A stretch of 64,000 nt of DNA from G963556115 sp963666605. GTDB lineage: Bacteria > Planctomycetota > SZUA-567. The notes beneath the pieces were generated by a model. It was not told where the DNA came from. It saw only the letters and a list, made by a program, of their open reading frames with translations, and did no database searches. Below, piece by piece: positions 44,376-53,622 of the stretch (position 1 is the stretch's first letter; each line of letters begins with the position of its first letter). Location: contig OZ223208.1 in NCBI GenBank assembly GCA_965140405.1, positions 2,480,001-2,544,000 of the forward strand, in the 5' to 3' direction. The position numbers and the translations under genes are program-made.

Positions 44376-44407
44376 GTAATAAGCGTTATTAATACAGAGT
44401 TTGAATT

Positions 44408-44438
44408 AAAGCCATATACTTTTAAGGTATATGGCTTT
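44408..44438. terminator. terminator between the basic protein and the DA1-like gene
   Basis: AAAGCCATATAC (44408-44419) and GTATATGGCTTT (44427-44438) form a 12-bp stem around 7 bases, followed by ATCTTT. It overlaps the last two bases of the minus-strand stop codon and can act in both directions. Confidence 0.75.
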
Positions 44439-45384
44439 ATCTTTCCCTCCCAAATAACTTCTTAAATAACCCGGGCTTAGTATTATTCACATACTCTGTT
44501 ACTCCAGTTACACCACGAGATATCTCTACTTTTTCTATTTTTCTGTATCCCGTGCCGTAGAGGTCATTTCTGCTTCTTAGGATATTTAGGTTTTCATCAT
44601 ATCCTTTATCAATAAGCACCTTTGATGCTACCCACTGACAGAAGCCTTCCTCAATCGTCGTGCTTACTGCATATTTGGCATTCTGAGCCAGCCAAGCATG
44701 CGCCCATTCATGTGCGAGTGTCTCATAGACCATTTCTTCGGGCAGACCATCTTGTATTAATATAACACACGTGCCACCGAGCTGTTGCATAAGACCCATC
44801 TCATCACCATTCATACCTCGACCTTCTTTAGTAATATCAGAACAGACCTCTAGTCCTACTCCACGAGGTAGAGTAAGGTGCAAATTACTCTGTATAATAG
44901 CCTCTACCTCACTAAGTACACTATTAATGTTACCAACTCCAGAAAGAGACTTGCCTTTACATTCTTCGCACATTGACCATTTCAAACCGTACGTAGCTTT
45001 ACTCTTAGTTGGAGCCGAGCAGAACCGACACCTTGGGTAATTTTGAGTACATTCCTTGCAATAATACTTGGTTGATAATGGAAAGACGATAACCTTACGT
45101 CCAATTATCTTATTGCATAGCCCACATCTATTGGGATTTATCGAACATTTCTCACAAAGCGATACATTTTCAACCATATTCTTTGTTGGCTTACCACACT
45201 GAATACACTTAGGGCCTTCCATACAGTCGTTACAAAAGCTATCCCCATCTTTGAATCTTACATGACGCCCCTCGATCTCCACTGAACACAGAGAACAAAA
45301 AACCTTTTCTCCGGTAAATCCTACCGAAAAAAAGGTTAAAAGTATAAACAAAATACAAAGTACATTTTTACTGCATATCTTCAT
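44437..45384 (-). CDS. exported DA1-like metallopeptidase with CxxC zinc fingers
   Basis: The 315-residue protein has a signal peptide (about 1-25). Four to five LIM-like CxxC pairs follow between 30 and 142 (CSLC, CNDC, CIQC, CEKC, CGLC, CKEC, CRFC, CEEC). The C-terminal peptidase domain has LAHEWAHAWL (H225, E226, H229) and IEEGFCQW (E245/246 as third zinc ligand), matching the HExxH and EEG-x-CQ motifs of plant DA1 ubiquitin-activated proteases. In bacteria this domain has no well-defined role. Export implies an extracytoplasmic substrate. It is 8 bp downstream of the next gene in the same direction. Confidence 0.8.
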   Translation of the reverse strand: MKICSKNVLCILFILLTFFSVGFTGEKVFCSLCSVEIEGRHVRFKDGDSFCNDCMEGPKCIQCGKPTKNMVENVSLCEKCSINPNRCGLCNKIIGRKVIVFPLSTKYYCKECTQNYPRCRFCSAPTKSKATYGLKWSMCEECKGKSLSGVGNINSVLSEVEAIIQSNLHLTLPRGVGLEVCSDITKEGRGMNGDEMGLMQQLGGTCVILIQDGLPEEMVYETLAHEWAHAWLAQNAKYAVSTTIEEGFCQWVASKVLIDKGYDENLNILRSRNDLYGTGYRKIEKVEISRGVTGVTEYVNNTKPGLFKKLFGRER

Positions 45385-45392
45385 AAAAGAGC

Positions 45393-45770
45393 CTATCCCA
45401 AGTGAATCTTATTTGATTGAGGAACAGCACCAGGAACAACAATCTTAGAAGCTTCTTGTCTCTGCATTTCACGAGCATCTTCTACAAGCTTATCCATAGC
45501 CTTCTGAATAGCATCAGGAAACTCTTTTGCAGCCTCTTCAAGGTTTGTGGCTTCAAGTTTCGCTTGTAAAGGAATTACTCCCATCGGACTCATTACACTT
45601 GTATGAGCAGAGATAAATTTTTCTCTAGTGTCATCATCAGTACCATCAATCTTTATCGGTGTCATAATCTTGAAAGAGGCAGATTTCATATCCGTAATTG
45701 TCTCTTCTCTATAAAGAGAGTTGGTATCTACCTGTAGTTGATCTTTAAAATCTTCTTGTCCAGCGCTCAT
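45393..45770 (-). CDS. hypothetical cytoplasmic protein
   Basis: This 125-residue soluble protein is unrecognised. It has no signal peptide or cysteine. It opens MSAGQEDFKDQLQVD, has a beta-rich middle (KSASFKIMTPIKIDG, PMGVIPLQAKLEA) and an amphipathic helix at about 75-105 (EAAKEFPDAIQKAMDKLVED). The ATG at 45770 follows an AAGGAAAA ribosome site and is preferred to the longer frame from 45803. It precedes the DA1-like gene by 8 bp, so the two are likely co-expressed and perhaps functionally linked, although only the DA1-like protein carries an export signal. Confidence 0.6.
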   Translation of the reverse strand: MSAGQEDFKDQLQVDTNSLYREETITDMKSASFKIMTPIKIDGTDDDTREKFISAHTSVMSPMGVIPLQAKLEATNLEEAAKEFPDAIQKAMDKLVEDAREMQRQEASKIVVPGAVPQSNKIHLG

Positions 45771-46088
45771 AATTTTCCTTTCATTGTTAATATTATAATA
45801 CATTTATTCTATACTAATGAACCTAATAATCAAGCGAATAATCATCATTGAAGGTTGCAAGCATCCCATATTAGCCAATTCAGTCATGAACTAAATAAAT
45901 TGCCTCCATTGTCCCATAAAAATGCATAACTATAGAGTATATTATTATTGTAATTGCAGTATAAATTGATATAATCTTATAAAGTATACTAGTATTTTCG
46001 TACTAGCGATTACACTTGTGTTGTGAACTAATAATATAATTCTTATAAACCTTTATATCGAAATAAATTAAAAGGGGAAATTCATACT
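45771..46088. other. 318-bp divergent intergenic region
   Basis: It has TATAAT boxes in both directions, one near 45790 on the minus strand and one at 46035-46040 on the plus strand, and a small hairpin CTAGTA/TACTAG (45989-46006). No gene is seen. Confidence 0.55.
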
Positions 46089-46655
46089 ATGAAGCTTTCT
46101 ATTATTCTACCATCATTGTTACTATGTATAATCACTCTTACAGGTTGTCAGAAGGTCGACCCTACAACCCAAGATGAGATAAACCAACTCTCACTAAAGG
46201 TTAGTGATCTACAAAATACAGTATCAGTTCTTAATGAACAAGTTGAGTCAATGAATAGCGCGCCAAGTGGGGTTACCCTCCAGCCAAACTCGACCTCATA
46301 TATGGTTGAGCCAACAGATCCAAACCAGCCAGTAGTGGAGATAACCAACATTGAACCAGCAAAAGCAGGTTCAAATCAAAATATTAAGAGCACTATTGCA
46401 AGCCTCTCACAAGAGGTACCCGGCTATACAAATAAAAGCATCTACAAAGGAAAGAAGTACATTGTAGTACCTGGCGTTAGTACTTCAGATGTTCAAGCGT
46501 CATTAACTAATGCAGGTTACAACCCTGGTGCCATAGATGGTAAGCTAGGAAAACGTACAATTAGTGCTATCAAGCGTTTCCAACGAGCAGAAAAACTTAC
46601 CGTAGACGGTGTTGTAGGCAAACGTACATGGTCACGCTTATCCGAGCATCTATAA
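46089..46655 (+). CDS. lipoprotein with peptidoglycan-binding domain
   Basis: The 188-residue protein has lipobox LTGC (Cys20), a short coiled coil (about 30-58, QLSLKVSDLQNTVSVLNEQV, reminiscent of Lpp), a linker, and a C-terminal PG_binding_1 domain (about 135-185: VQASLTNAGYNPGAIDG, KRTISAIKRFQRAEKL, DGVVGKRTW). It probably anchors the outer or inner membrane to the cell wall. It lies 31 bp before ribF, which is otherwise unrelated. Confidence 0.88.
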   Translation: MKLSIILPSLLLCIITLTGCQKVDPTTQDEINQLSLKVSDLQNTVSVLNEQVESMNSAPSGVTLQPNSTSYMVEPTDPNQPVVEITNIEPAKAGSNQNIKSTIASLSQEVPGYTNKSIYKGKKYIVVPGVSTSDVQASLTNAGYNPGAIDGKLGKRTISAIKRFQRAEKLTVDGVVGKRTWSRLSEHL

Positions 46656-46686
46656 ACAATAATCCATACGAGTATAATAATACAAA

Positions 46687-47634
46687 ATGCTAAGAATTTT
46701 CGGCAATAACAACAACTCACCCTTTGTGGGACAGGATACAGTAGTAACAATCGGGATGTTTGACGGTGTCCACTTAGGGCATAAAAAGGTAATCAGTGAA
46801 CTTGTAGCAGCGTCAAAAAAGTTATCCCTACCCTCGGTAGCAATTACATTTGACATTCACCCAAGAAAAATTCTTGGCAATGCGCCAGCAATGATATGTA
46901 GCCTTGAGCACCGATTACAACTTTTATCCACTCTTGGTTTAGATTCAGTATGGGTTATAAGTTTTACTGAAGAATTTTCAAAAGTCACTGCAAAGGAATT
47001 TATAGAATCATTCTTACTCGATAAATTGTCAGCGGCAAAGATTATACTTGGAGAAAACGGTAATTTTGGCTATAAGGGTGAAGGTTGCATCAAATATCTT
47101 CAGGAAAATTATCCCGAAATATCCACTGAATGTGCCCCTCGTGTAATGATTGACAATGTAACAGTGTCATCTTCGCTTATTAGAAAGTTTACATCAGAAG
47201 GCAACCTTTCTAGCTCAAGAAAGCTACTTGGCAGGGCTCCATCTGTACTGGGAAAGGTCATAAAAGGCAAACAGATAGGCAGGACAATTGGTTTTCCTAC
47301 TCTAAACCTAAATCCTGACCATGAGCTATTTCCACCCAACGGAGTATATGCAACTTTTACTCGCTGTGGAGACACCATATTTAACAGTGTCACCAATATT
47401 GGCTACCGCCCTACTATTGATGATAGTAAGGAAGAAACAGGTAAAATTGAAAGTCACTTATTCAATTTTAATGGCAATCTTTATGACCACACTGCAGAAG
47501 TATTCTTCATAGAAAAGATTAGAGATGAAAAGAAGTTCTCTAGCATAGATGAGCTTAAAGAGAACATTGTAAAGGATTCAAATAAGGCAAAGAAAATATT
47601 GGCAAAAAGTAACTACTCAGACAGAACTGATTGA
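46687..47634 (+). CDS. ribF: bifunctional riboflavin kinase/FAD synthetase
   Basis: RibF makes FMN and FAD from riboflavin. The 315-residue protein has the FAD synthetase half with VVTIGMFDGVHLGHKKVI (about 18-35) and the kinase half with GKVIKGKQIGRTIGFPTLNL near 190 and NGVYATFT near 220. Both are complete and in the usual order. The start MLRIFGNN is plausible although no strong ribosome site precedes it. Confidence 0.95.
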   Translation: MLRIFGNNNNSPFVGQDTVVTIGMFDGVHLGHKKVISELVAASKKLSLPSVAITFDIHPRKILGNAPAMICSLEHRLQLLSTLGLDSVWVISFTEEFSKVTAKEFIESFLLDKLSAAKIILGENGNFGYKGEGCIKYLQENYPEISTECAPRVMIDNVTVSSSLIRKFTSEGNLSSSRKLLGRAPSVLGKVIKGKQIGRTIGFPTLNLNPDHELFPPNGVYATFTRCGDTIFNSVTNIGYRPTIDDSKEETGKIESHLFNFNGNLYDHTAEVFFIEKIRDEKKFSSIDELKENIVKDSNKAKKILAKSNYSDRTD

Positions 47635-47668
47635 ACGCTTATTAAATTATTTCCCAGAGAGAATAATT

Positions 47669-49060
47669 GTGAATGCTAAAATAAAAGGTAGAGTTCTAGT
47701 AATTGACAAGTATCACAATACTCTTGGTCCACTTATCGGTGTACTTGAGGACTCTGGATATGATGTAATTCTCGCAATCAAGCTTGAGGAAGCCAATCAA
47801 GTTCTTCTTGACCCCACCCTTCATATAGACTGCTCAATAATTAATGTTATTGAACCTATAAATGAAAGTTTTTTTGAATCTCTATCAACTCTCATAAATG
47901 CTAAGAACAAACTATACAGACCTCTTGTCGTCTATTCTTCACAACTCCCTTTCAAGACAGCCTGTAGGATGTATGCAAGCGGTGTATTTCAAATAATTGA
48001 AAAGCCATGCAATAACCAGTGTCTATCACAAGCAATTATCAATATTATTGGTTTACGAGATTCAAACTCACCAACTACTCAAGAAAAAAATACTAGCTAT
48101 GACATCTTGATGCAAAATACTCCTATAGAAATATCTATCCTTGATAAATTTTTCAATATTAGTGAATGGAATAAATCTTTTGAAAAATCTGTTGGATCTG
48201 TAAGCATAGGAGATAATTTCTTTAAGAAGTGCTGTGGTGAAAACTATCAAGAAATTGCGGAACACCCAGTAACACGAACAGTCGAAAGTAAAAAGAATGA
48301 GCATGGAATTATTAAAATATCCACTCCAGACACTCAGAAGTATTACAATGTTATAGCAACCCCAATCATGAACTATTTAGGCGAAGTAGAGTCCATACTT
48401 GTACAAGCCATAGATCAGACAGAACAGATAGTGATGGAGAAAAAACTTAGGCGGCAAGTACAAAATTTCAACAGAATTCTTAAAGAGCAAGATAGAACGA
48501 CGGACTACTTGATAAGTGTTCAGAAGGATTTACAAAGGAAGAGTATTGAGCTTGAAAGATTATCAATTACAGACTGCTTAACCGGCATTAATAACCGTAG
48601 GAAATTTGACGAAGATATAAAGAATGAATCATTACGTGCCTCAAGATACAAGCACACAATATCACTATTACTTATTGATATAGATGACTTCAAAGACGTT
48701 AATGACACTTACGGTCATCCGTTCGGGGATATTGTACTAAAATCACTAACAACTGTCTTCCAGCTTTCCATCAGAGAGACAGATATCGCTTCAAGATACG
48801 GTGGTGAAGAATTTGCTATTATCTTACCAGAAACAGATTATGAAACAGCTCAAATAGTTTCAGAACGCATTCGCTCAAACGTCGAGAAACGTAGATTCAG
48901 TCCAGGCTCTGACGAACTTTGTATTACTGTGTCAATCGGACTTTCGACAATTTCATCTGAGAATATTGACCCAAGTAAAATTATACAATTAACCGACGAA
49001 TGTTTATACGAAGCCAAAAGATGTGGAAAGAACAAGGTCTGCTCTATCAATATCTCTTGA
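47669..49060 (+). CDS. diguanylate cyclase with degenerate receiver and PAS-like domain
   Basis: The 463-residue protein starts at GTG. Residues about 5-125 resemble a receiver (VLVIDKYHNTLGPLI, lysine in IIEKPCN) but the phosphoacceptor position reads SIINVIEP, Asn in place of Asp. A PAS-like domain follows (about 145-260), then a coiled coil and a complete GGDEF domain with active site RYGGEEF and an RETD I-site five residues before it, so cyclic di-GMP synthesis with product feedback is expected. A cysteine-free, non-phosphorylatable input suggests control by binding. AGAGAG lies before the start. Confidence 0.9.
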   Translation: MNAKIKGRVLVIDKYHNTLGPLIGVLEDSGYDVILAIKLEEANQVLLDPTLHIDCSIINVIEPINESFFESLSTLINAKNKLYRPLVVYSSQLPFKTACRMYASGVFQIIEKPCNNQCLSQAIINIIGLRDSNSPTTQEKNTSYDILMQNTPIEISILDKFFNISEWNKSFEKSVGSVSIGDNFFKKCCGENYQEIAEHPVTRTVESKKNEHGIIKISTPDTQKYYNVIATPIMNYLGEVESILVQAIDQTEQIVMEKKLRRQVQNFNRILKEQDRTTDYLISVQKDLQRKSIELERLSITDCLTGINNRRKFDEDIKNESLRASRYKHTISLLLIDIDDFKDVNDTYGHPFGDIVLKSLTTVFQLSIRETDIASRYGGEEFAIILPETDYETAQIVSERIRSNVEKRRFSPGSDELCITVSIGLSTISSENIDPSKIIQLTDECLYEAKRCGKNKVCSINIS

Positions 49061-49070
49061 TAATAATTGA

Positions 49071-49544
49071 TCATCTATCAATACTAAGTATCGAGTATTT
49101 TCCTAATTCATTCCTCTCAACAATATAGTGAAGAACTTCCTCAGAATAACTATCTATATATCTTTTTACTAAATCTATATCAGTTGGTACAACCTCATCA
49201 GAAGCTAAAAAATTGCTCCTATCCATCCAATACAGCTCACCTTCACACGAAGCCGTTGTCACTAAGCAATCAATACTAATAACGAGAAGCGACATGTCAT
49301 ATTCATAAAGTAGCTCACCTGTATTAGCGTCTGTAACGATTTCACTAGAACTTGCAACTAATGTTGCTCCAGACGCAACTAATCCACACTCCTCATAAAC
49401 CTCCCGAATAGCTGCATCTTCAAGATGTTCACCTTTCTCTACCTTACCACCTATGAGAGCATAATACCCACGATACGGCTCATTTCTACGTTTTATAAGC
49501 AACACTTTACCTTTGTATTGAATATAACACAAAACAATCTTCAC
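49071..49544 (-). CDS. Nudix hydrolase
   Basis: The 157-residue protein has a complete Nudix box (GGKVEKGEHLEDAAIREVYEECGL), which binds metal and cleaves nucleoside diphosphates linked to another group. Substrate unknown; MutT-like 8-oxo-dGTP hydrolysis or others are possible. It lies 5 bp after the phosphoesterase gene and converges with the diguanylate cyclase gene. Confidence 0.9.
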   Translation of the reverse strand: MKIVLCYIQYKGKVLLIKRRNEPYRGYYALIGGKVEKGEHLEDAAIREVYEECGLVASGATLVASSSEIVTDANTGELLYEYDMSLLVISIDCLVTTASCEGELYWMDRSNFLASDEVVPTDIDLVKRYIDSYSEEVLHYIVERNELGKYSILSIDR

Positions 49545-49549
49545 AGTAT

Positions 49550-50764
49550 CTACTCCTCAGGATCAATTATATCACTCGGCACAATTCTTATACCTCTCAA
49601 TGCTTTCATTCCGTAGTCAAGAGCGCCCAAAAGATTGATCTTGTCCTCTTTATCATTTGCAGCCTTAATTTTCATATACATCTTTTTTAGGAAGAGACTC
49701 TCTGCTGTAGCAGCCTTACCTTCAGCAATATCCAAAAGTTCATCTATATCATATCCAAGCTTCAACTCAGAGAAATCCCCAGTGCAAGCAAAAAACTCCT
49801 CCTGAGGAAGTAGTAATTCAGGTTTGAAATCAGTCTTCTTTGTTCCTACAAAGCGTAAGCGTACTATATCATCCTTTAATACTTCATTTTTGATGCATTG
49901 ATTCATAGCCAGGTCTAATAGTTCTTGATTGCTCCCAACATTATCGCAATATATACTAATGTCAAATATTTTTCGTATATCAATATCATACTGAGTTAAT
50001 TCTTTGACGCCATCATGAGTAACCTCACCTACCAACACGCACCCATCTTTTGAGTGAAATTCACAAGCAAAGGGTCTTCCACTATATGCAGCCTTTATTA
50101 TTCCATCAGCATTCTCAATTACAGAGTATGAGTGATAATGCCCAAGAGCTGTATAACTGAAGCTTTGTGCAAGAAGTTCACTAGCCGTGAATGGAGCGGT
50201 TATCTTTGTCTTCTCTTCAAAAACAAACTGTGTTCTAGCTCCGTGATGAAGCAAGATTGATATTTCAGCAGGATCGCGAGGTATCTTTTCCGCTAGAGGA
50301 TGATCCATCACTACAACATTTCCAGTGAAAGCTTTAGCTGTTATACAAACATCAGCCCTATTTGGAAGGTATGCAGAGGTAAAGTCACCACCAGAAAAAA
50401 TATGAACATTACTCGGTATCTCTGCTAATCCACGCCTAGAACGCTCATATTCAGAGTACGGACTAGCACCAGAGATATAGTCATGATTTCCAGGTACAAT
50501 AAATACCGGAGGCAGTGCAGAAAATATCTCAAATGTCTTGTTAACAATCTCAGCACTAACTGAATCCCTATCAAATAAGTCACCAACAACTAAGACTACT
50601 TCAGCACATGTCTCTTCAGCAATATCTTTAAGACTTTCAAGGGACAAGAGTATTTCATCCTCTCGCATTTTACGAATTTTAGATGTATTAGAAAAACACC
50701 TCGGCAGAACTCTCGCGCCGAGGTGAATATCACTAATCTGAATAAATCTAACTGATCCACCCAT
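49550..50764 (-). CDS. SbcD-like metallophosphoesterase/DNA repair exonuclease
   Basis: The 404-residue protein has the calcineurin-type motifs RFIQISDIHLG, VLVVGDLFDRD, VPGNHDY, and later HHGA and ALGHYHS (metal-binding D, H and N residues), in the order of the SbcD/YhaO group. These proteins are Mn-dependent nucleases, often paired with an SbcC/YhaN ATPase. No such partner is beside it; the neighbours are the Nudix and Gfo/Idh/MocA genes. A nuclease role is therefore likely by family, not shown by context. Confidence 0.85.
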   Translation of the reverse strand: MGGSVRFIQISDIHLGARVLPRCFSNTSKIRKMREDEILLSLESLKDIAEETCAEVVLVVGDLFDRDSVSAEIVNKTFEIFSALPPVFIVPGNHDYISGASPYSEYERSRRGLAEIPSNVHIFSGGDFTSAYLPNRADVCITAKAFTGNVVVMDHPLAEKIPRDPAEISILLHHGARTQFVFEEKTKITAPFTASELLAQSFSYTALGHYHSYSVIENADGIIKAAYSGRPFACEFHSKDGCVLVGEVTHDGVKELTQYDIDIRKIFDISIYCDNVGSNQELLDLAMNQCIKNEVLKDDIVRLRFVGTKKTDFKPELLLPQEEFFACTGDFSELKLGYDIDELLDIAEGKAATAESLFLKKMYMKIKAANDKEDKINLLGALDYGMKALRGIRIVPSDIIDPEE

Positions 50765-50852
50765 TTCAATTATTTCCTAAAAACAGCAGAAGTGAACCAT
50801 GCAACAAAACACTCACTCCGTTATAACTATAGATTACTATCTTATCTGTAAA

Positions 50853-51887
50853 TTATCTTCTAACAGCAACCTTACTGCGCCTATTCATAGCATCTTCTGT
50901 CGACTCACGTGATATTCTTGTAGCAATAAGGCCATCCTGACCAGTCGCAAGCATCTCAGTTTTTCCAGTATCAAGAGCATGTACAACCTCCTTATACATT
51001 GATGCAAAACCAAGATCATCACTATGAGGAATTTCAAAACTTTCTTCTTTACCATGAACGATAATCGACTTCTGGTTTCTATCATAACGAATCACACCTT
51101 CTGTACCAATAAGCTCATATATAAACTCATTTACAGGCTCGCTCACTGTGTGGCAGTATGAAAAGCTGATCTCAATCATAGTATGCGCACCATTCTCATG
51201 ATCCATGTGAACCCATGTATGATCAGGAGCATCATAATCTTCGACCCACGCACCAAATCCACTAAAGTCTATAATTTCAGACCCAAGCCACCACCGCGCA
51301 AGATCTATCTGGTGTGTACCACAATCGACCATAGGTCCACCTTCAAACATTCTTCCTTCGCGTCTAAGGTTTATACCATACTCACCAGTTTCATCATCAT
51401 TACGATACTTTCCATGACAATTCCAGTTGAATATAAGTCTTATGGTTCCAACTTCACCAATAGCCTTATCTTTGATAAGCTCTCTAATCCTTTGAGCAAC
51501 AGGCGAGAAACGACAGACAAGCCCTACGAAAAGTTTGAGACCGGCTTTATCTAGAATATCTATCATCTTCTTTGCTTCTTCCTCAGTAAGAGCTAGAGGT
51601 TTCTCGCATAAGACGTGTTTACCATATTTTGCTGCAGCTTCACAGTTTTCAACATGGAAAGGTGCTGGAGAAGTAATACTAGCCACGTCAAAATCAACCT
51701 TCATAAATTCATCTACATCCGTAAAGCAGATAGCAGGATCAATATCATACTTGTCCTGAATCTTCTTGAGTTTATTTGGATTAGGATCGAATACTGCGGC
51801 AAGTTCGATACCCTCAGTTTCGATAATAGCCGGAATGTGCCTAAAAGTAGCCACAATTCCACACCCCATAATACCAACTTTATACAT
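50853..51887 (-). CDS. Gfo/Idh/MocA-family oxidoreductase
   Basis: This 344-residue NAD(P)-dependent oxidoreductase has an N-terminal Rossmann start VGIMGCGIVATFRHIPA, the conserved HVLCEKPLAL near 90, and the C-terminal substrate domain with DCGTHQIDLARWW. It oxidises or reduces a sugar or related alcohol; which one is unknown. It is downstream of the two dapB genes in the same direction (about 55 bp), probably in one unit with thrC. Confidence 0.93.
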   Translation of the reverse strand: MYKVGIMGCGIVATFRHIPAIIETEGIELAAVFDPNPNKLKKIQDKYDIDPAICFTDVDEFMKVDFDVASITSPAPFHVENCEAAAKYGKHVLCEKPLALTEEEAKKMIDILDKAGLKLFVGLVCRFSPVAQRIRELIKDKAIGEVGTIRLIFNWNCHGKYRNDDETGEYGINLRREGRMFEGGPMVDCGTHQIDLARWWLGSEIIDFSGFGAWVEDYDAPDHTWVHMDHENGAHTMIEISFSYCHTVSEPVNEFIYELIGTEGVIRYDRNQKSIIVHGKEESFEIPHSDDLGFASMYKEVVHALDTGKTEMLATGQDGLIATRISRESTEDAMNRRSKVAVRR

Positions 51888-51942
51888 AACCAGTCTCCTG
51901 CTCTCTCAATATATAAAAAACCAAAAGTTAATAAATATAATT

Positions 51943-52743
51943 CTACCTGAAGAGTACATCTTCCATTGTGTACATTCCAGGTTCTTTTCCACAGAGCCAT
52001 TTTGCAGCTCTTACAGCACCTGCAGCCAAACCATCTCTAGATTGAGCTCTATGTGCTATTTCAATTATTTCAAAGTCACTTCCATAAAAAACACTATGAT
52101 CACCAATAACAGACCCCATACGAATCGCATGCATACCGATCTCATCTTTGGTTCTCATACCAGACCGACCAACCCGTCCGTTTACAAGATCATTATCAAT
52201 GTCCCTACCGGTAGCATAACAAATACTTTTAGCTAATGCAACAGCTGTACCACTAGGAGAATCTACTTTCTGATTATGGTGAGCTTCTGTTATCTCAATA
52301 TCAAAATCACGCCCTAGTGCTTTTGCTACCTCTGCTGCTACTTTCAAAAGGAGACTCACCCCTAACGAATAGTTGGCAGCATAAATGATCGGTATATGCT
52401 TTGAAGCCAGTAATACCTGAGCTTCTTGATCTTGAGACATACCTGTAGTGCCAATGACCATTGCAACATTATTGTTGATAGCTTCAGACACTCTCTTCTC
52501 AGTACCTTCTGGCAGTGAAAAATCAATCATTACATCTGCTGAAACATCAAGAGAATCTGATAGTACAACATCAGAAGCACCAACCTCTGGCTCAATCAAT
52601 GATATACTCTCACCAATGCGAGGATGCCCAAGATAGCCAATAGCACCAACAATATCCATGTCATCATCATTAGATGAGAGCACCATAAGTCTGCGACCCA
52701 TACGACCTGTAGCACCACTTATAACAATTCTCTTATTCTTCAC
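51943..52743 (-). CDS. dapB: 4-hydroxy-tetrahydrodipicolinate reductase, copy 2
   Basis: DapB makes tetrahydrodipicolinate for lysine and diaminopimelate. The 266-residue protein has the NAD-binding ISGATGRMGRR, IDFSLPEGT, and the catalytic EAHHNQKVDSPSGTA. The GTG at 52743 after an AAGGTG ribosome site gives a length equal to copy 1; a TTG at 52764 is the alternative. It is about three-quarters identical to the neighbour upstream (52783-53580) by eye, so the pair arose by tandem duplication. Residues differ mainly in the surface and the region 30-75. Confidence 0.92.
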   Translation of the reverse strand: MKNKRIVISGATGRMGRRLMVLSSNDDDMDIVGAIGYLGHPRIGESISLIEPEVGASDVVLSDSLDVSADVMIDFSLPEGTEKRVSEAINNNVAMVIGTTGMSQDQEAQVLLASKHIPIIYAANYSLGVSLLLKVAAEVAKALGRDFDIEITEAHHNQKVDSPSGTAVALAKSICYATGRDIDNDLVNGRVGRSGMRTKDEIGMHAIRMGSVIGDHSVFYGSDFEIIEIAHRAQSRDGLAAGAVRAAKWLCGKEPGMYTMEDVLFR

Positions 52744-52782
52744 TTTTAACACCTTTGAATGCAAATACTAAAAGATAGAAGA

Positions 52783-53580
52783 CTACCCAAAGAGCACATC
52801 TTCCATAGTATACATTCCAGGTTTTTTACCACAGAGCCACTTTGCAGCTCTTATTGCCCCAGCAGCGAAAACATCTCTAGTCTGTGCTCTATGTGCTATC
52901 TCAATTATCTCAAAGTCACTTCCGTAGAAGACGCTATGATCACCAACAACAGACCCCATGCGTATCGCATGCATACCGATCTCTTTCTTAGTCCTCTTAC
53001 CTGGACGCCCTTCTCTTCCGTGCACAAGATCACTATCAACGTCTCTGCCAGTAGACGCGCATATACTCTTAGCTAGAGCAATTGCAGTACCACTAGGCGA
53101 ATCTACCTTCTGATTATGATGTGCTTCAGTTATCTCAATATCAAAGTCACTACCGAGTACTTTTGCAACCTCTGCAGCGACTTTTAGTAGCAAATTAACT
53201 CCGAGCGAATAGTTTGATGCGTGAATTATCGGAATATACGTTGACGCCTCCAGCACCTGTTCTTCTTGCTCTTTAGACATGCCAGTAGTACCAATAACCA
53301 TTGCTACCTTCTTATCAACCGCTTCAGGTATTCTTTTCTCAGTACCTTCAGGTAGTGAAAAATCAATCATCACATCAGCATCGACATCCAAACACTTAGC
53401 TAAAATTACTTCTGATTCAACCAATTCAGGCTCAATCAAAGATATCTTCTCACCAATACGAGGGTGCTGAGGATAGTCAATTGCTCCTACCAGATCCAAC
53501 CCATCTTCCTTAGAAGAGAGAACCATGAGCCTACGTCCCATACGTCCAGCAGCCCCACTTATCACAAGATTCTTATTCAT
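52783..53580 (-). CDS. dapB: 4-hydroxy-tetrahydrodipicolinate reductase, copy 1
   Basis: This 265-residue reductase has NLVISGAAGRMGRRL, IDFSLPEGTEK, VIGTTGMS, and the catalytic EAHHNQKVDSPSGTA, all complete. It is upstream of copy 2 and 42 bp downstream of thrC. Both copies keep the active-site His and Lys, so both should be active; copy 1 reads IHASNYSLGVN where copy 2 reads IYAANYSLGVS. It belongs to the aspartate-family group of genes in this unit. Confidence 0.93.
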   Translation of the reverse strand: MNKNLVISGAAGRMGRRLMVLSSKEDGLDLVGAIDYPQHPRIGEKISLIEPELVESEVILAKCLDVDADVMIDFSLPEGTEKRIPEAVDKKVAMVIGTTGMSKEQEEQVLEASTYIPIIHASNYSLGVNLLLKVAAEVAKVLGSDFDIEITEAHHNQKVDSPSGTAIALAKSICASTGRDVDSDLVHGREGRPGKRTKKEIGMHAIRMGSVVGDHSVFYGSDFEIIEIAHRAQTRDVFAAGAIRAAKWLCGKKPGMYTMEDVLFG

Positions 53581-53622
53581 CTCTATACACCTCTTATTTA
53601 TAGATTTTAGTAAATCAAAATT

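Noticed and set aside
49550..50764. An SbcCD-type nuclease pair was considered.
   Set aside because: Only the SbcD-like half is present; no ATPase gene lies next to it.
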